Assembly: GCF_016907455.1 (NCBI RefSeq)
Contig: NZ_JAFBCB010000001.1
Location: 3,410,001 to 3,474,000 of the forward strand
Source: Brachybacterium muris
GTDB taxonomy: Bacteria > Actinomycetota > Actinomycetes > Actinomycetales > Dermabacteraceae
Length of the DNA stretch: 64,000 bases
Reading direction: 5' to 3'
Both the position numbers and the translations under genes were made by a program. Within the stretch, counting starts at the first letter, position 1. Each line of letters starts with the position of its first letter. Positions 52,966-64,000 of this stretch are shown here, piece after piece. The notes beneath the pieces are model-generated. The model made no database searches. It was not told the origin of the DNA and worked only from the letters and a program-made list of their open reading frames with translations.

Positions 52966-53154
52966 TCAGCCCCGCTGTGCGGGAACCGGCTGGGCCTGCG
53001 GGGAGGCCTTGGCCGCGTCCTGCTCGGCGGAGATGGACTCTGCTTCGTCCCACAGGTCGTTGCGTAGCCGATCCGATTCCACCTTCCGCCAGACGAGGAC
53101 GCCGGCGATGGTGCTGCTGATCAGTACTGCTGCGATCTGTCCGAACTTCTTCAC
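52966..53154 (-). CDS. DLW-39 family small membrane protein
   Basis: This 62-residue peptide has one N-terminal membrane helix (IAAVLISSTIAGVLVW) and the sequence RNDLWDEAE that names the family. DLW-39 proteins are conserved in Actinobacteria and usually sit beside the gyrA-linked tRNA genes, as here between tRNA-Ile and tRNA-Ala. Function is unknown. The C-terminus is a Pro/Gln/Ala-rich tail. Confidence 0.87.
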   Translation of the reverse strand: MKKFGQIAAVLISSTIAGVLVWRKVESDRLRNDLWDEAESISAEQDAAKASPQAQPVPAQRG

Positions 53155-53174
53155 GAGTCCTCCGATCCTCGAAG

Positions 53175-53248
53175 TGGGCCTAACTGGACTTGAACCAGTG
53201 ACCTCTGTCTTATCAGGACAGCGCTCTAACCGACTGAGCTATAGGCCC
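53175..53248 (-). tRNA. tRNA-Ile (anticodon GAT)
   Basis: The acceptor stem GGGCCTA/TAGGCCC is perfect, the D-arm is GCTCAGTCGGTTAGAGC, the anticodon stem-loop TGTCCTGATAAGACA carries GAT, and the TPsiC arm is CTGGTTCAAGTCCAG. The discriminator is A; CCA is not encoded. Confidence 0.96.
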
Positions 53249-53394
53249 GTGATGGCTGTTCCGAGCCGATCCCGCAGGATCGTACCGGGCGTGCCACCGA
53301 CGCACAACGCTACAGCGGATCCAGTCGTCGCGTCCAACCGGTCGGGGAGGTTGTACGGGAGGTCACAGCCGCGACCGCCCCCTAGGGTGGCTCC

Positions 53395-53868
53395 ATGAGC
53401 GAGCAGCGTGCGATCGAGGCCCTGGAGGCCACCGGACTGGACTTCACCCTCACCCGCCACGGCCGGGTCTCCTCCCTGGCCGAGGCCGCCGAGGCCCGCG
53501 GTGTGCAGCCCCGCGACCTGATCAAGACCCTGGTGGTGCGCCGCGCGGACGACGACTTCCTGTTCGTGCTGGTGCCCGGTGACCGGGAGATCTCCTGGCC
53601 GAAGCTGCGCTCCCTGCTCGGGGTGAGCCGCATGTCCATGCCCGACAAGGACGTGGCCAAGCAGGCCACCGGCTACGAGCGCGGAACCATCACACCGTTC
53701 GGCTCCACCACCGCCTGGCCTGTCGTCGCCGACGCCTCCCTGGCCGGTGAGCCGGATCGGATGATCTCCCTGGGTGCCGGGGCGCACGGCGTGGCCGTCA
53801 CCGTCAACGCCGAGGCAGCCATCGCAGCGCTGGAGGCGCAGGTCGCCGACGTCACCGAGCTGCAGTAG
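53395..53868 (+). CDS. ybaK: Aminoacyl-tRNA deacylase, YbaK/EbsC type
   Basis: This 157-residue editing enzyme likely hydrolyses mischarged tRNA(Pro). The YbaK fold is recognised from TGLDFTLTRHGRVSSLAEAAEARGV, LIKTLVVRRADDDFLFVLVPG with the catalytic Lys, LGVSRMSMPDKD and GYERGTITPFGS. TAGGGT (53383-53388) lies seven bases before ATG 53395 and no ribosome site is present, so this is another leaderless gene. It converges with the DUF3566-gyrA operon across a long hairpin. Confidence 0.9.
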   Translation: MSEQRAIEALEATGLDFTLTRHGRVSSLAEAAEARGVQPRDLIKTLVVRRADDDFLFVLVPGDREISWPKLRSLLGVSRMSMPDKDVAKQATGYERGTITPFGSTTAWPVVADASLAGEPDRMISLGAGAHGVAVTVNAEAAIAALEAQVADVTELQ

Positions 53869-53928
53869 GCCCGTCAGGCCCGTCGGCAGATCCGGCCGGC
53901 GCGGAGACAGCGAGGCGCAGACAGCAGA

Positions 53929-53984
53929 TGAGTGGACGCCAGTGGCTGTTTCACGGTCTGAAATCAGCCACTGGCGTCCACTCA
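53929..53984. terminator. Long bidirectional stem-loop between ybaK and the gyrase operon
   Basis: Twenty bases at 53929-53948 (TGAGTGGACG...) pair perfectly with 53965-53984, and TTTCA/TGAAA (53949-53953 and 53959-53963) extends the stem by five pairs after one bulged base, leaving the loop CGGTC. It lies between two convergent genes and ends five bases before the DUF3566 stop, so it can terminate both transcripts. Confidence 0.75.
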
Positions 53985-53989
53985 GTGGG

Positions 53990-54589
53990 TCACTCGTCGG
54001 TGAAGGTGAGCTTCAGACCGCCCAGCAGCGCCGCCACCAGGTTGTACAGGAACGCCAGCAGGGTGCCCAGGGCGGTGATGATCACGACGTTGATCACGGC
54101 CACCACGGTGCCGTAGCTGACCATCTTGGAGAAGCTGAAGAAGTCCATGAATGGCAGCGGCTTGTCGCCGTTCAGCGAGCGGCCCAGCTCGTCGATCTGG
54201 GTCCACAGGCCGATGGCGTCCACCAGGTTCCACAGCAGCGCCACGGCCACCACGGTGGAGATGCCGATGGCGATCGCGATCAGGAACGACAGCTTCATCA
54301 CCGAGAACGGGTCCAGCCGTGCCAGGGTCAGGCGCACGCGGCGCGGGCCGCGGCGCTCCCGCTCGTTGGCGCTGCCCGCCGAGGCGGCGGACTTCGCCGG
54401 GCTGCGGCTGGCGCCCTTGGACGAGTCACCGCGGCCGTCGCCCAGCTTCGTCGAGCCACCCTTGGAACCGGAGCCGCTCCTGGAACCGGCAGAGCCCTTG
54501 GAGCCCCTCTCTCCCTGGGAGCCTGCGGTGTCATCCACCTCGGGCAGGGTCGAGGTGGAGTCGCCGCGCTCGTCGTTGCTCGTGGTCAC
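53990..54589 (-). CDS. DUF3566 membrane protein
   Basis: This 199-residue protein has a disordered Ser/Gly/Lys-rich N-terminus of about 85 residues followed by the DUF3566 domain RRVRLTLARLDPFSVMKLSFLIAI with two membrane helices (FLIAIAIGISTVVAVALLWNL and YGTVVAVINVVIITALGTLLAFLYN). The domain is specific to Actinobacteria and usually encoded right behind gyrA, as here with a four-base gap. GTG 54589 is the start. Function is unknown; a link to division or envelope has been suggested by its conserved place. Confidence 0.9.
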   Translation of the reverse strand: MTTSNDERGDSTSTLPEVDDTAGSQGERGSKGSAGSRSGSGSKGGSTKLGDGRGDSSKGASRSPAKSAASAGSANERERRGPRRVRLTLARLDPFSVMKLSFLIAIAIGISTVVAVALLWNLVDAIGLWTQIDELGRSLNGDKPLPFMDFFSFSKMVSYGTVVAVINVVIITALGTLLAFLYNLVAALLGGLKLTFTDE

Positions 54590-54593
54590 GGGG

Positions 54594-57482
<2,889 letters not shown>

Positions 57483-57594
57483 GCGGGAAGACCTTTCGCG
57501 TCGGATCCCGGAGGATCCTGGGGCAGCGGGTGGGGGCCGGCCGCGGGGCGCGCGCGGGGACCGGTGAGGATCCGGCGCGCGGCGCCCGGGCCGA

Positions 57595-59709
57595 TCAGAT
57601 GTCGAGGAAGCGGACGTCCTTCGCGTTCTCCTGGATGAAGCGGCGACGTGCCTCGACGTCGTCGCCCATCAGCACCGAGAAGATGGTGTCCGCATCTGCG
57701 GCCTCGTCCACGGTGACCTGCTTCAGGGTGCGCACGTCGCGGTCCATGGTGGTGGTCTGCAGCTCGCGCCAGTCCATCTCGCCCAGGCCCTTGTAGCGCT
57801 GGATCCCGTTGTCCTTGGGGATCCGCTTGCCGGCGGCGCGGCCGGCCTCCAGGCGCTGGTCGCGCTCCTCGTCGCTGAACACGTACTCGTGCGGCGAGTT
57901 GGACCACTTCAGGCGGTACAGCGGCGGCATCGCGATGAACACGTGGCCCAGCTCGATCAGCGGCCGCATGTAGCGGAACAGCAGGGTCAGCAGCAGGGTG
58001 CAGATGTGCTGGCCGTCCACGTCGGCATCCGCCATCAGGATGATCTTGTGGTACCGCAGCTTGGTGGCGTCGAAGTCCTCGCCGATGCCGGTGCCGAAGG
58101 CGGTGATCAGCGAGCGCACCTCCTGGTTGTCCAGGGCGCGGTCCAGGCGGGCCTTCTCCACGTTCAGGATCTTGCCGCGGATCGGCAGGATCGCCTGGGT
58201 GCGTGGGTCGCGGCCGGAGACGGCGGAGCCGCCGGCCGAGTCGCCCTCCACGATGAAGATCTCGGACTCGGCAGGGTTGCGGGAGGAGCAGTCGCGCAGC
58301 TTGCCGGGCATGCCGCCGGTCTCCAGCGGGGACTTGCGGCGGGTGGCGTCACGGGCCTTGCGGGCCGCCTCGCGGGCCATCGCCGCGGCCTGCGCCTTGG
58401 TGACGATGGAGCGGGCCTCCTGCGGGTGGGACTCCATCCACGCCACCAGCTGGTCGTTCATCACCTTGACCATGAAGGTGCGGGCGATGGCGTTGCCCAG
58501 CTTGGTCTTGGTCTGGCCCTCGAACTGCGGCTCGCCGAGCTTCACGGACACCACGGCGGTCAGGCCCTCGCGGATGTCCTCACCGGTGAGGTTGGCGTCC
58601 TTCTCCTTGATGATGCCCTGGGCGCGGGCGTACCGGTTCACGATCGCCGTCAGCGCCGTGCGGAAGCCCTCCTCGTGGGTGCCGCCCTCGTGGGTATTGA
58701 TGGTGTTGGCGTAGGTGTGCACCGACTCGGAGTAGGCGCCGGTCCACTGCATGGCGACCTCGACGGAGATCTTCACCTCGGTGTCCTCGGCCTCGAAGGC
58801 GATGATCTCGGGGTGGATCACCTCGGCCCGCTTGGCCTTGTTGATGAACTCCACGAAGTCCTGCAGACCCCGCTCGTAGCGGTAGGTCCAGGTGGGGTGC
58901 CCGGTGGGCTTGTCCTCACCCTCGGCGGCCGTGTCCTTCTCCGCCTCGAGCTCGACGTCGACGAGGTCATCCTCGCCCTCCTCGATGTGCACGGGCCGCT
59001 CATCGGTCAGGGTGATCGCGAGGCCCTTGTTCAGGAACGCCATCTGCTGGAAGCGCTTGCGCAGCACCTCCACGTCGAACACGGTGGCGTCGAAGATCTC
59101 GTCGTCCGGCCAGAAGGTGATGGTGGTGCCGGTCTCGGTGGTCTCCTCACCCTTGTCCAGGGGGGCCTCCGGCACGCCGCGCACGTACGCCTGGCGCCAC
59201 ACGTGGCCCTGGCGGCGGATCTCCACCTCCATGCGGCGGGAGAGGGCGTTGACCACGGAGGAGCCCACGCCGTGCAGGCCGCCGGAGACGGCATAACCGC
59301 CGCCGCCGAACTTGCCGCCGGCGTGCAGCACGGTCAGCACCAGCTCCACGGCGGGCTTGTTCTCGGTGGGGTGCATGTCCACCGGGATGCCGCGGGCGTG
59401 GTCGACGACCTTGACGCCGCCGTCCTCCAGCAGGGTCACCTCGATCGAGTCGCCGTGCCCGGCCAGGGCCTCGTCCACGGAGTTGTCGACGATCTCCCAC
59501 ACCAGGTGGTGCAGGCCGCGCTCACCGGTGGAGCCGATGTACATGCCGGGGCGCTTGCGCACGGCCTCGAGGCCCTCGAGGACGGTGATGTCCGAGGCCT
59601 CGTAGTGCTCGGGGGCGTGCGCCGCGCTCTCGCTCGCGCTCATCGCGGCAGGCTCGGGCGTCGCCTGGGCCGCTGCCTGATCGGGGGTGGGATGGTCGCT
59701 GTCGCTCAC
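57595..59709 (-). CDS. gyrB: DNA gyrase subunit B
   Basis: This is the 704-residue ATPase subunit of gyrase. The GHKL ATP site is seen in [16 protein letters not shown], the loop [13 protein letters not shown] and the Toprim metal site in [16 protein letters not shown] and [16 protein letters not shown]. The C-terminus [18 protein letters not shown] is standard. I start at GTG 59709 because the only AGGAG lies between it and the upstream in-frame ATG 59739. A Pro/Ala/Glu-rich leader of about 35 residues precedes the conserved [21 protein letters not shown]. Confidence 0.96.
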   Translation of the reverse strand: MSDSDHPTPDQAAAQATPEPAAMSASESAAHAPEHYEASDITVLEGLEAVRKRPGMYIGSTGERGLHHLVWEIVDNSVDEALAGHGDSIEVTLLEDGGVKVVDHARGIPVDMHPTENKPAVELVLTVLHAGGKFGGGGYAVSGGLHGVGSSVVNALSRRMEVEIRRQGHVWRQAYVRGVPEAPLDKGEETTETGTTITFWPDDEIFDATVFDVEVLRKRFQQMAFLNKGLAITLTDERPVHIEEGEDDLVDVELEAEKDTAAEGEDKPTGHPTWTYRYERGLQDFVEFINKAKRAEVIHPEIIAFEAEDTEVKISVEVAMQWTGAYSESVHTYANTINTHEGGTHEEGFRTALTAIVNRYARAQGIIKEKDANLTGEDIREGLTAVVSVKLGEPQFEGQTKTKLGNAIARTFMVKVMNDQLVAWMESHPQEARSIVTKAQAAAMAREAARKARDATRRKSPLETGGMPGKLRDCSSRNPAESEIFIVEGDSAGGSAVSGRDPRTQAILPIRGKILNVEKARLDRALDNQEVRSLITAFGTGIGEDFDATKLRYHKIILMADADVDGQHICTLLLTLLFRYMRPLIELGHVFIAMPPLYRLKWSNSPHEYVFSDEERDQRLEAGRAAGKRIPKDNGIQRYKGLGEMDWRELQTTTMDRDVRTLKQVTVDEAADADTIFSVLMGDDVEARRRFIQENAKDVRFLDI

Positions 59710-60097
59710 GTGATGTGGCTCCTCGCAGTCCGGGGGCACTCGGCTCCGGTGGAGCGCCGAGGGGTTCGACCTGGTCAGCAGCCCGTATCCTGGTCCTGCA
59801 CACGAACGGCCCGCCGTGCCTCGCGCACGCGCGCGAGGGCTCGCAGGCCGCTGTGGAGGGGGCCGGGATCGGTGCGCCGAGGCGCGGGACGAACCTGGTC
59901 GATTCTATCGGACGACGGCCCGTGAACCTATTCGACGCCCCGATCCTGTGGACAAGACGACGCAGAAGTGGCTCCAGACGCGCCGCGAACCCCTCCCGGA
60001 GCGATTCGGACACCGTCACATGAGGTCCCGTACGGCCCGGCGGGTGATCTCGCGGCACAGGGCCGTCCAGCGATCCGCGATCCAGGGGTGCCGGGCC
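59710..60097 (-). promoter_or_regulatory. gyrB leader region, candidate promoter
   Basis: This 388-base gap between dciA and gyrB carries no gene I can support. On the minus strand TAGAAT (59908 to 59903) is a good -10 hexamer; no matching -35 is obvious. It would give a 5' leader of about 185 bases in front of gyrB. Supercoiling control of gyrase is common, but nothing in the sequence proves it here. Confidence 0.35.
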
Positions 60098-60910
60098 TCA
60101 GCCGTAGGTGTCGCGCGGACCGCGCCAGGTGACGGTGCGCCGCCCCTTCTTCCAGGTGCGCTGCGCGGCCGCGGGCCCGGTGACTCGCAGCTCGGAGACC
60201 ACGTGGGAGCCGATGTGCTCCTCGATCGTGGTGATCAGCTGCGGGGTGATCATGCGCATCTGGGAGGCCCAGGCGGAGGAGGATGCGCTGACCACCAGCA
60301 CCCCGTCCTCGAAGGAGACGGGGCTGCAGTGGGCCGCGATCCGCTCGCCGACGATGTCGTCCCATTCCTCCAGCACCCGCCCGGCGCTCATCCCCGCGGT
60401 CCAGCCCAGGTCGCCCAGCACCCGGCGCAGCACCAGTTGGACCCCCTGCGGGTCGCGCGGATCGGGCCGGGCACCGGAGTAGCCGGGGGCGCTGGTGGAA
60501 CGGTCGCGCACATCGCGCGCCTGCGTCTTCGCGGAGATCGGGAACAGTCCTCGATCCCGCGCCGCGGCACGGGAGCGGTTCACGGTGCGACGGGCCAGCT
60601 CGAAGGGATCGGTCGGGGTGGGCAGCTCCACCGGGTCGTACGCCGGCGGCTCCTCCCTGGCGTCGATCTCCTCGCCGACACCGGGCTCATCAGCAGCGCC
60701 AGGCTCGTCCCTCTGGCACGGACCCGGTGCATCATCGAGGGATACGGGAGCATCCGGCTCGGCCGCGACGTCCTGGGCAGGCTCCGGCGGCAGGTGCGGG
60801 CCCGGCACCGATGCCCTCCAGGTGGACAGGTCGTACGGGTTCGCCACCGCCGGCCGATGCGGGGGTGGGGTTCCTCGTCCGCTGCCCGCACGGGGCCGCC
60901 GCCCGGTCAC
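60098..60910 (-). CDS. DUF721/DciA-like protein
   Basis: This 270-residue protein has the DUF721 domain in its C-terminal half: RRVLGDLGWTAGMSAGRVLEEWDDIVGERIAAHCSPVSFEDGVLVVSASSSAWASQMRMI (given here as key region about residues 165-230). DciA proteins load or activate the replicative helicase in bacteria lacking DnaC, which fits the location next to recF and dnaN. The N-terminal 100 residues are Pro/Asp/Glu-rich and disordered. GTG 60910 overlaps the recF stop. Confidence 0.85.
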   Translation of the reverse strand: MTGRRPRAGSGRGTPPPHRPAVANPYDLSTWRASVPGPHLPPEPAQDVAAEPDAPVSLDDAPGPCQRDEPGAADEPGVGEEIDAREEPPAYDPVELPTPTDPFELARRTVNRSRAAARDRGLFPISAKTQARDVRDRSTSAPGYSGARPDPRDPQGVQLVLRRVLGDLGWTAGMSAGRVLEEWDDIVGERIAAHCSPVSFEDGVLVVSASSSAWASQMRMITPQLITTIEEHIGSHVVSELRVTGPAAAQRTWKKGRRTVTWRGPRDTYG

Positions 60911-62172
60911 CAGGCGCTCCCGGCGCTGCGGGGGCGCGGCACCGCCTCGCCGAGCCTCACGTCCACCAGGTGCATATCGCCGTGCAGGGAGGCGGGGATG
61001 TCGGAGTCGTTGGCGGTGGTGATCAGCACCTGCGAGGCGCCCTTGACGATCCGTCCCAGCCGTTCGCGGCGGTGCACGTCCAGCTCACTGAACACGTCGT
61101 CCAGGATCAGGATCGGCTCGCCGTCGCCCAGGCTGCCCTCCTCCAGGCGCAGCAGGTCGTAGGAGCCCAGGCGAAGGGCAAGGGCCAGCGACCAGCTCTC
61201 GCCGTGGCTGGCGTAGCCCTTGGCGGGGAAGTCGTGCAGGCGGATCTCGAGGTCGTCGCGGTGCGGTCCCACCAGGGTGACGCCGCGGTCGATCTCGTCG
61301 TCGTGCCGCTGCCCGAGCATCTGCAGCATCGCGTCGTGGATCTCGGCGGCGGTGGGCAGGGTGCCGGGCAGGGCGCCCAGTTCGTCCAGCACGGCGGAGC
61401 GGTAGGCGACATCCGCCGGGGAGTTCACCTCGGGCCGCTGGTCCGGGGGCAGGGCCAAGGACTCCTCGGCGCCCTCGTCGGAGGCCACCCGCAGGTAGGA
61501 GTAGCCCACGTGGGGGCGCAGGCGGTTCACCAGGTGCAGGCGCGCCCGCAGCAGGTCGGCGCCGTGCCGGGCCAGCTGCTGGTCCCACACGGTCAGGGTG
61601 GAGCTCGCGGCCTCGGCCGGGTCCAGGCCGCCCACGGAGCGTCCGCTGCTGCCGCGACGCATGGACCGCATCTGCTTGAGCAGGTTGGAGCGCTGCTTGA
61701 GCACCCGGTCGTAGTCGGCCTTCACGGCCGCGTAGCGGGGGGCGATCACGAACAGCAGCTCGTCCAGGAAGCGGCGCCGCCCCTCGGGATCGGCCTTGAC
61801 CAGGCCCAGGTCCTCGGGGGCGAACAGCACCGCCCGCACCTCACCCAGCAGGTCCCGCAGGCGGGAGACGTTCTGCCCCTGCAGCCGGGCGCGGTTGGAG
61901 CGGCCCGGGGTGATCTCCAGGTCCACCTGCAATGGGCGGCCGGCGCGCTGGAATCCGGCACGGACGATCGCGGTGCTCGCCCCGCGGTGCACCAGGGCGG
62001 CATCGTGTGGCACGCGGTGGCTGGAGAGGGTCGCGAGGTACCAGACGGCCTCGACGATGTTGGTCTTGCCCTGGCCGTTCTTCCCCACCAGCACGGTGAT
62101 CCCGAGCTCGAAGGCCAGGGTGAGCTGCGGGTAGGAGCGGTAGTCGGTGAGCTCGAGGGAGGTCAGCTGCAC
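60907..62172 (-). CDS. recF: DNA replication and repair protein RecF
   Basis: This is a 421-residue ABC-type ATPase that loads RecA at gaps. The sequence starts LTSLELTDYRSYPQLTLAFE; Walker A is LVGKNGQGKTNIVEAV and near the C-terminus Walker B reads PILILDDVFSELD. Length is slightly above the usual 360-400. It follows dnaN with a 19-base gap and overlaps the DUF721 gene, the typical actinobacterial order. Confidence 0.96.
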   Translation of the reverse strand: MQLTSLELTDYRSYPQLTLAFELGITVLVGKNGQGKTNIVEAVWYLATLSSHRVPHDAALVHRGASTAIVRAGFQRAGRPLQVDLEITPGRSNRARLQGQNVSRLRDLLGEVRAVLFAPEDLGLVKADPEGRRRFLDELLFVIAPRYAAVKADYDRVLKQRSNLLKQMRSMRRGSSGRSVGGLDPAEAASSTLTVWDQQLARHGADLLRARLHLVNRLRPHVGYSYLRVASDEGAEESLALPPDQRPEVNSPADVAYRSAVLDELGALPGTLPTAAEIHDAMLQMLGQRHDDEIDRGVTLVGPHRDDLEIRLHDFPAKGYASHGESWSLALALRLGSYDLLRLEEGSLGDGEPILILDDVFSELDVHRRERLGRIVKGASQVLITTANDSDIPASLHGDMHLVDVRLGEAVPRPRSAGSAW

Positions 62173-62191
62173 GGAGGGTGGTCCCCTCCGC

Positions 62192-63325
62192 TCAGATCCG
62201 CATCGGCATGATCAGGTACTTGTACGAGCTCGACGGGCTGCCCTCGAGGGACTCCTGGCCGGCCATCACCGACGGCTTGATGGAGTCGGTGAAGGTGAGG
62301 CGGGCGAACTCGGTGCCGAGTGCCCCCAGGCCGTCCAGCAGGAAGCCGGAGTTGTAGCCGACCACCAGGTCCTCGCCGTCCAGCTGCGCCTCGAGCACCT
62401 CGCTGGCCTGGGCGTCGTCACCGGCGCCGGCCTCCAGGGCCACCTGGCCCTCGGTGAAGGACAGGCGCACGGGGGTGTTGCGCTCGGCCACCAGGGACAC
62501 GCGCTTGACGGCGTCGATGAGGGGGCCGGTGGCGACCACGGCGGTGATCGGGGTGGTGTCGGGGAACAGGCGGCGCACGGGCGGGTAGTCGCCGTCGACC
62601 AGGGTGGAGGTGGTGCGGCGGCCGCCGGCCTCGAAGCCGATCAGGTTCGCCGAACCCTCCTTAGACAGGGCGATGTCAACACTGCCGCCGGTGGAGAGCG
62701 AGCGGGCCACCTCGTGCAGGGTGCGGGCGCGCACCAGGGCGGTGAGCTCGGTGCCGGGGGTGGAGGGGTTCCAGGTGAGCTCGCGCATCGCCAGGCGGTA
62801 GCGGTCCGTCGACATCAGCGTCATGGTCTCGCCGCTGATCTCGATCTTCACGCCGGTGAGCAGGGGGAGGGTGTCGTCCTTGGAGGCGGCCACGGTGACC
62901 TGGGAGATCGCCTCGGCGAACACATCGGCCGGGACGGATCCTGCCACCTCGGGCATCGCGGGCAGCTGGGGGTACTCCTCCACCGGCAAGGTGGCCAGGG
63001 CGAAGCGGGCGCTGCCGCAGCGGACCTGGAGCTTGGTGCCCTCCAGTGCCACGGTGACGTCCTTGTTGGGCAGGGCGCGCACGATGTCCGAGAGCATCCG
63101 GCCCTGGACCAGCACCTCGCCGGGCTGGTCCACCTCGGCGTCGATCGTGATCTGGGCGCTGACCTCGTAGTCGAAGGTGGACAGCTGCAGGCCGCCGCCG
63201 GCATCGGCGACGATGCGCACGCCCTGCAGGATGGGCATCGCGGGTCGCACGGGGAGGGTGCGGGTGGCCCAGGAGACGGCGTCGCCCAGCACGCCGCGGT
63301 CGAGGTGGAACTTCACCGTTGCCAC
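62192..63325 (-). CDS. dnaN: DNA polymerase III beta sliding clamp
   Basis: This 377-residue ring subunit tethers polymerase III to DNA. Three clamp domains are seen, beginning KFHLDRGVLGDAVSWATRTL, with the segments PILQGVRIVADAGGGLQLS, TDRYRLAMRELTW and the C-terminal YKYLIMPMRI ending in the conserved MPMR. An AAGGAG-type ribosome site lies before ATG 63325. It is the first gene after the origin region. Confidence 0.97.
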   Translation of the reverse strand: MATVKFHLDRGVLGDAVSWATRTLPVRPAMPILQGVRIVADAGGGLQLSTFDYEVSAQITIDAEVDQPGEVLVQGRMLSDIVRALPNKDVTVALEGTKLQVRCGSARFALATLPVEEYPQLPAMPEVAGSVPADVFAEAISQVTVAASKDDTLPLLTGVKIEISGETMTLMSTDRYRLAMRELTWNPSTPGTELTALVRARTLHEVARSLSTGGSVDIALSKEGSANLIGFEAGGRRTTSTLVDGDYPPVRRLFPDTTPITAVVATGPLIDAVKRVSLVAERNTPVRLSFTEGQVALEAGAGDDAQASEVLEAQLDGEDLVVGYNSGFLLDGLGALGTEFARLTFTDSIKPSVMAGQESLEGSPSSSYKYLIMPMRI

Positions 63326-63815
63326 TCCTTCAGAAGGTCGTCATCGTGATCGGGGCCCAGCGTATCGGTTCCGCGCGGTCCTCGCCGACACACCGTCCCA
63401 GATCCTTGACTTCCGAGCTCCTCCCCACCGAGACCGGGTCCCGTTCCTCACAGCGGCCCTCCCCGCCTCCCCGTCCACATCCCCGTCGAGCAACTAACTA
63501 CAGTCCTCTTCTTCACGGCTGTGCACTTCGTGGACAACCCCCGTCATCGCAGGTCACCTCCCATGACCACCCCTGCCACTGATTGTGAATCACAGGCTCG
63601 CGCTCGTGGCTGCACTGTGCATGATCAGCGGCTCATCGCTCATTCCTGTGATTCCTCGATGCACAACGGCTCCTGCGCGGATGCTCACTGATCCACACAA
63701 TCCACAGAGTTGTCCACAATGGGGAGGAACAAGGTCTGCGAAACCCTGCCATCTCCCCGCCCGATCACGGCTCTTCTCCTGGTCACCGCGCACCTTCTCG
63801 CGAGCGACCGGGGCC
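63326..63815. other. Origin of replication region (dnaA-dnaN intergenic)
   Basis: This 490-base gene-free region between dnaA and dnaN is the usual oriC site in Actinobacteria. DnaA-box-like nonamers are TTGTCCACA at 63710-63718, CAATCCACA at 63698-63706 and TGATCCACA at 63689-63697 (three almost adjacent), and TTGTCCACG on the minus strand at 63529-63537. A 10-base inverted repeat GAATCACAGG / CCTGTGATTC is at 63587-63596 and 63645-63654. The region is less GC-rich than its surroundings. The dnaN promoter must also lie here. Confidence 0.8.
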
Positions 63816-64000
63816 TCAGTGCCGGGAGGTGGAGTTCGAGCTCTTGATACGTGCGGTGAGTTCGGTGACCTGATTGAAGATCGCCCGCCGTTCCTTCATC
63901 AGCTCACTGATCTTCTTGTTCGCATGCATCACGGTGGTGTGGTCGCGGCCGCCGAACTCCTCGCCGATGCGGATCAGCGGCATGTCGGTCAGCTCACGGC
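63816..64000 (-). CDS. dnaA: Chromosomal replication initiator DnaA (C-terminal end only)
   Basis: Sixty-one codons of the 3' end are in the window; the rest lies to the right. The segment [26 protein letters not shown] is domain IV, whose [10 protein letters not shown] signature helix binds DnaA boxes. It ends [14 protein letters not shown]. The gene is transcribed towards the origin region and dnaN. Confidence 0.96.
   Translation of the reverse strand, partial: RELTDMPLIRIGEEFGGRDHTTVMHANKKISELMKERRAIFNQVTELTARIKSSNSTSRH

Noticed and set aside
52966..53154. Treating the small frame between the tRNAs as noise
   Set aside because: The DLW motif, the membrane helix and the fixed position beside gyrA-linked tRNAs support a real gene, so it was kept.
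57889..59925. 678-codon open frame antisense to gyrB
   Set aside because: It is a shadow of gyrB for the same reasons.
60024..60097. Short coding-like frame after the DUF721 stop
   Set aside because: It is a frame-shifted continuation with no start codon or homology that I can recognise.

Overview
The window reads as the origin-proximal part of a high-GC actinobacterial chromosome. The right edge carries the canonical actinobacterial order dnaA (3' end only), an intergenic region with DnaA boxes, dnaN, recF, a DUF721/DciA-like gene, gyrB, gyrA, a DUF3566 membrane protein, tRNA-Ile(GAT), a DLW-39 peptide and tRNA-Ala(TGC), all on the minus strand. Many genes begin on their own transcription start (a TANNNT -10 hexamer 7-8 nt before ATG), which is typical of Actinobacteria. 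Micrococcales, and a Brachybacterium-like Dermabacteraceae in particular, is my best guess; that placement is inference from gene order and protein style, not from a search.

Layout from left to right. 1-6.5 kb: a sugar ABC-transport and kinase operon (minus) divergent from a DeoR regulator and a GH4 glycosidase (plus), with an unusual 10-bp-phased repeat operator between them. 6.5-11.4 kb: a seven-unit 22/23-bp repeat array in front of a DUF4143 ATPase, an XpaC-like orphan, an aldo/keto reductase, a DUF6308 protein and a MutT-like NUDIX enzyme. 11.3-13.9 kb: IS21-family copy 1. 14-25.8 kb: a PTS EIIA protein, an alpha-L-fucosidase, a toxin-antitoxin pair, an M81 peptidase, a TetR regulator, a 1226-residue secreted NAGPA/metallophosphatase fusion, and an XpaC-like/TelA pair. 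25.8-35.2 kb: a complete Wadjet (JetABCD) anti-plasmid operon whose jetC-jetD junction is split by IS21 copy 2 with a 6-bp target duplication. 35.7-39.5 kb: a tightly coupled operon of aldehyde dehydrogenase, beta-hydroxyacid dehydrogenase and two membrane proteins including DUF3100. 39.7-45.2 kb: two Gfo/Idh/MocA oxidoreductases, a flavodoxin, a fucO homologue broken by one amber codon, and hemD. 45.4-49.5 kb: a 23-residue-repeat peptide coupled to a JmjC/cupin oxygenase and a sucrase/ferredoxin-like protein, then a Phd-PIN toxin-antitoxin pair and a CorA transporter. 49.6-52.2 kb: IS21 copy 3, inserted just in front of a secreted AMIN-like protein gene. 52.8-64 kb: tRNAs and the replication/gyrase block.

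The three IS21 copies are each 2581 bp with identical predicted proteins. Copies 2 and 3 have clean target duplications. Copy 1 has none, and it abuts a NUDIX gene on one side and the tail of an Excalibur-domain gene on the other, so sequence was probably lost or rearranged there. The strongest candidate for an undescribed system is the repeat-peptide/oxygenase pair at 45.4-46.9 kb. Its four 69-bp units differ at many positions but almost only synonymously, so the peptide itself appears to be selected, and its GVPGV motifs could be substrates for the coupled Fe(II)/2-oxoglutarate oxygenase.
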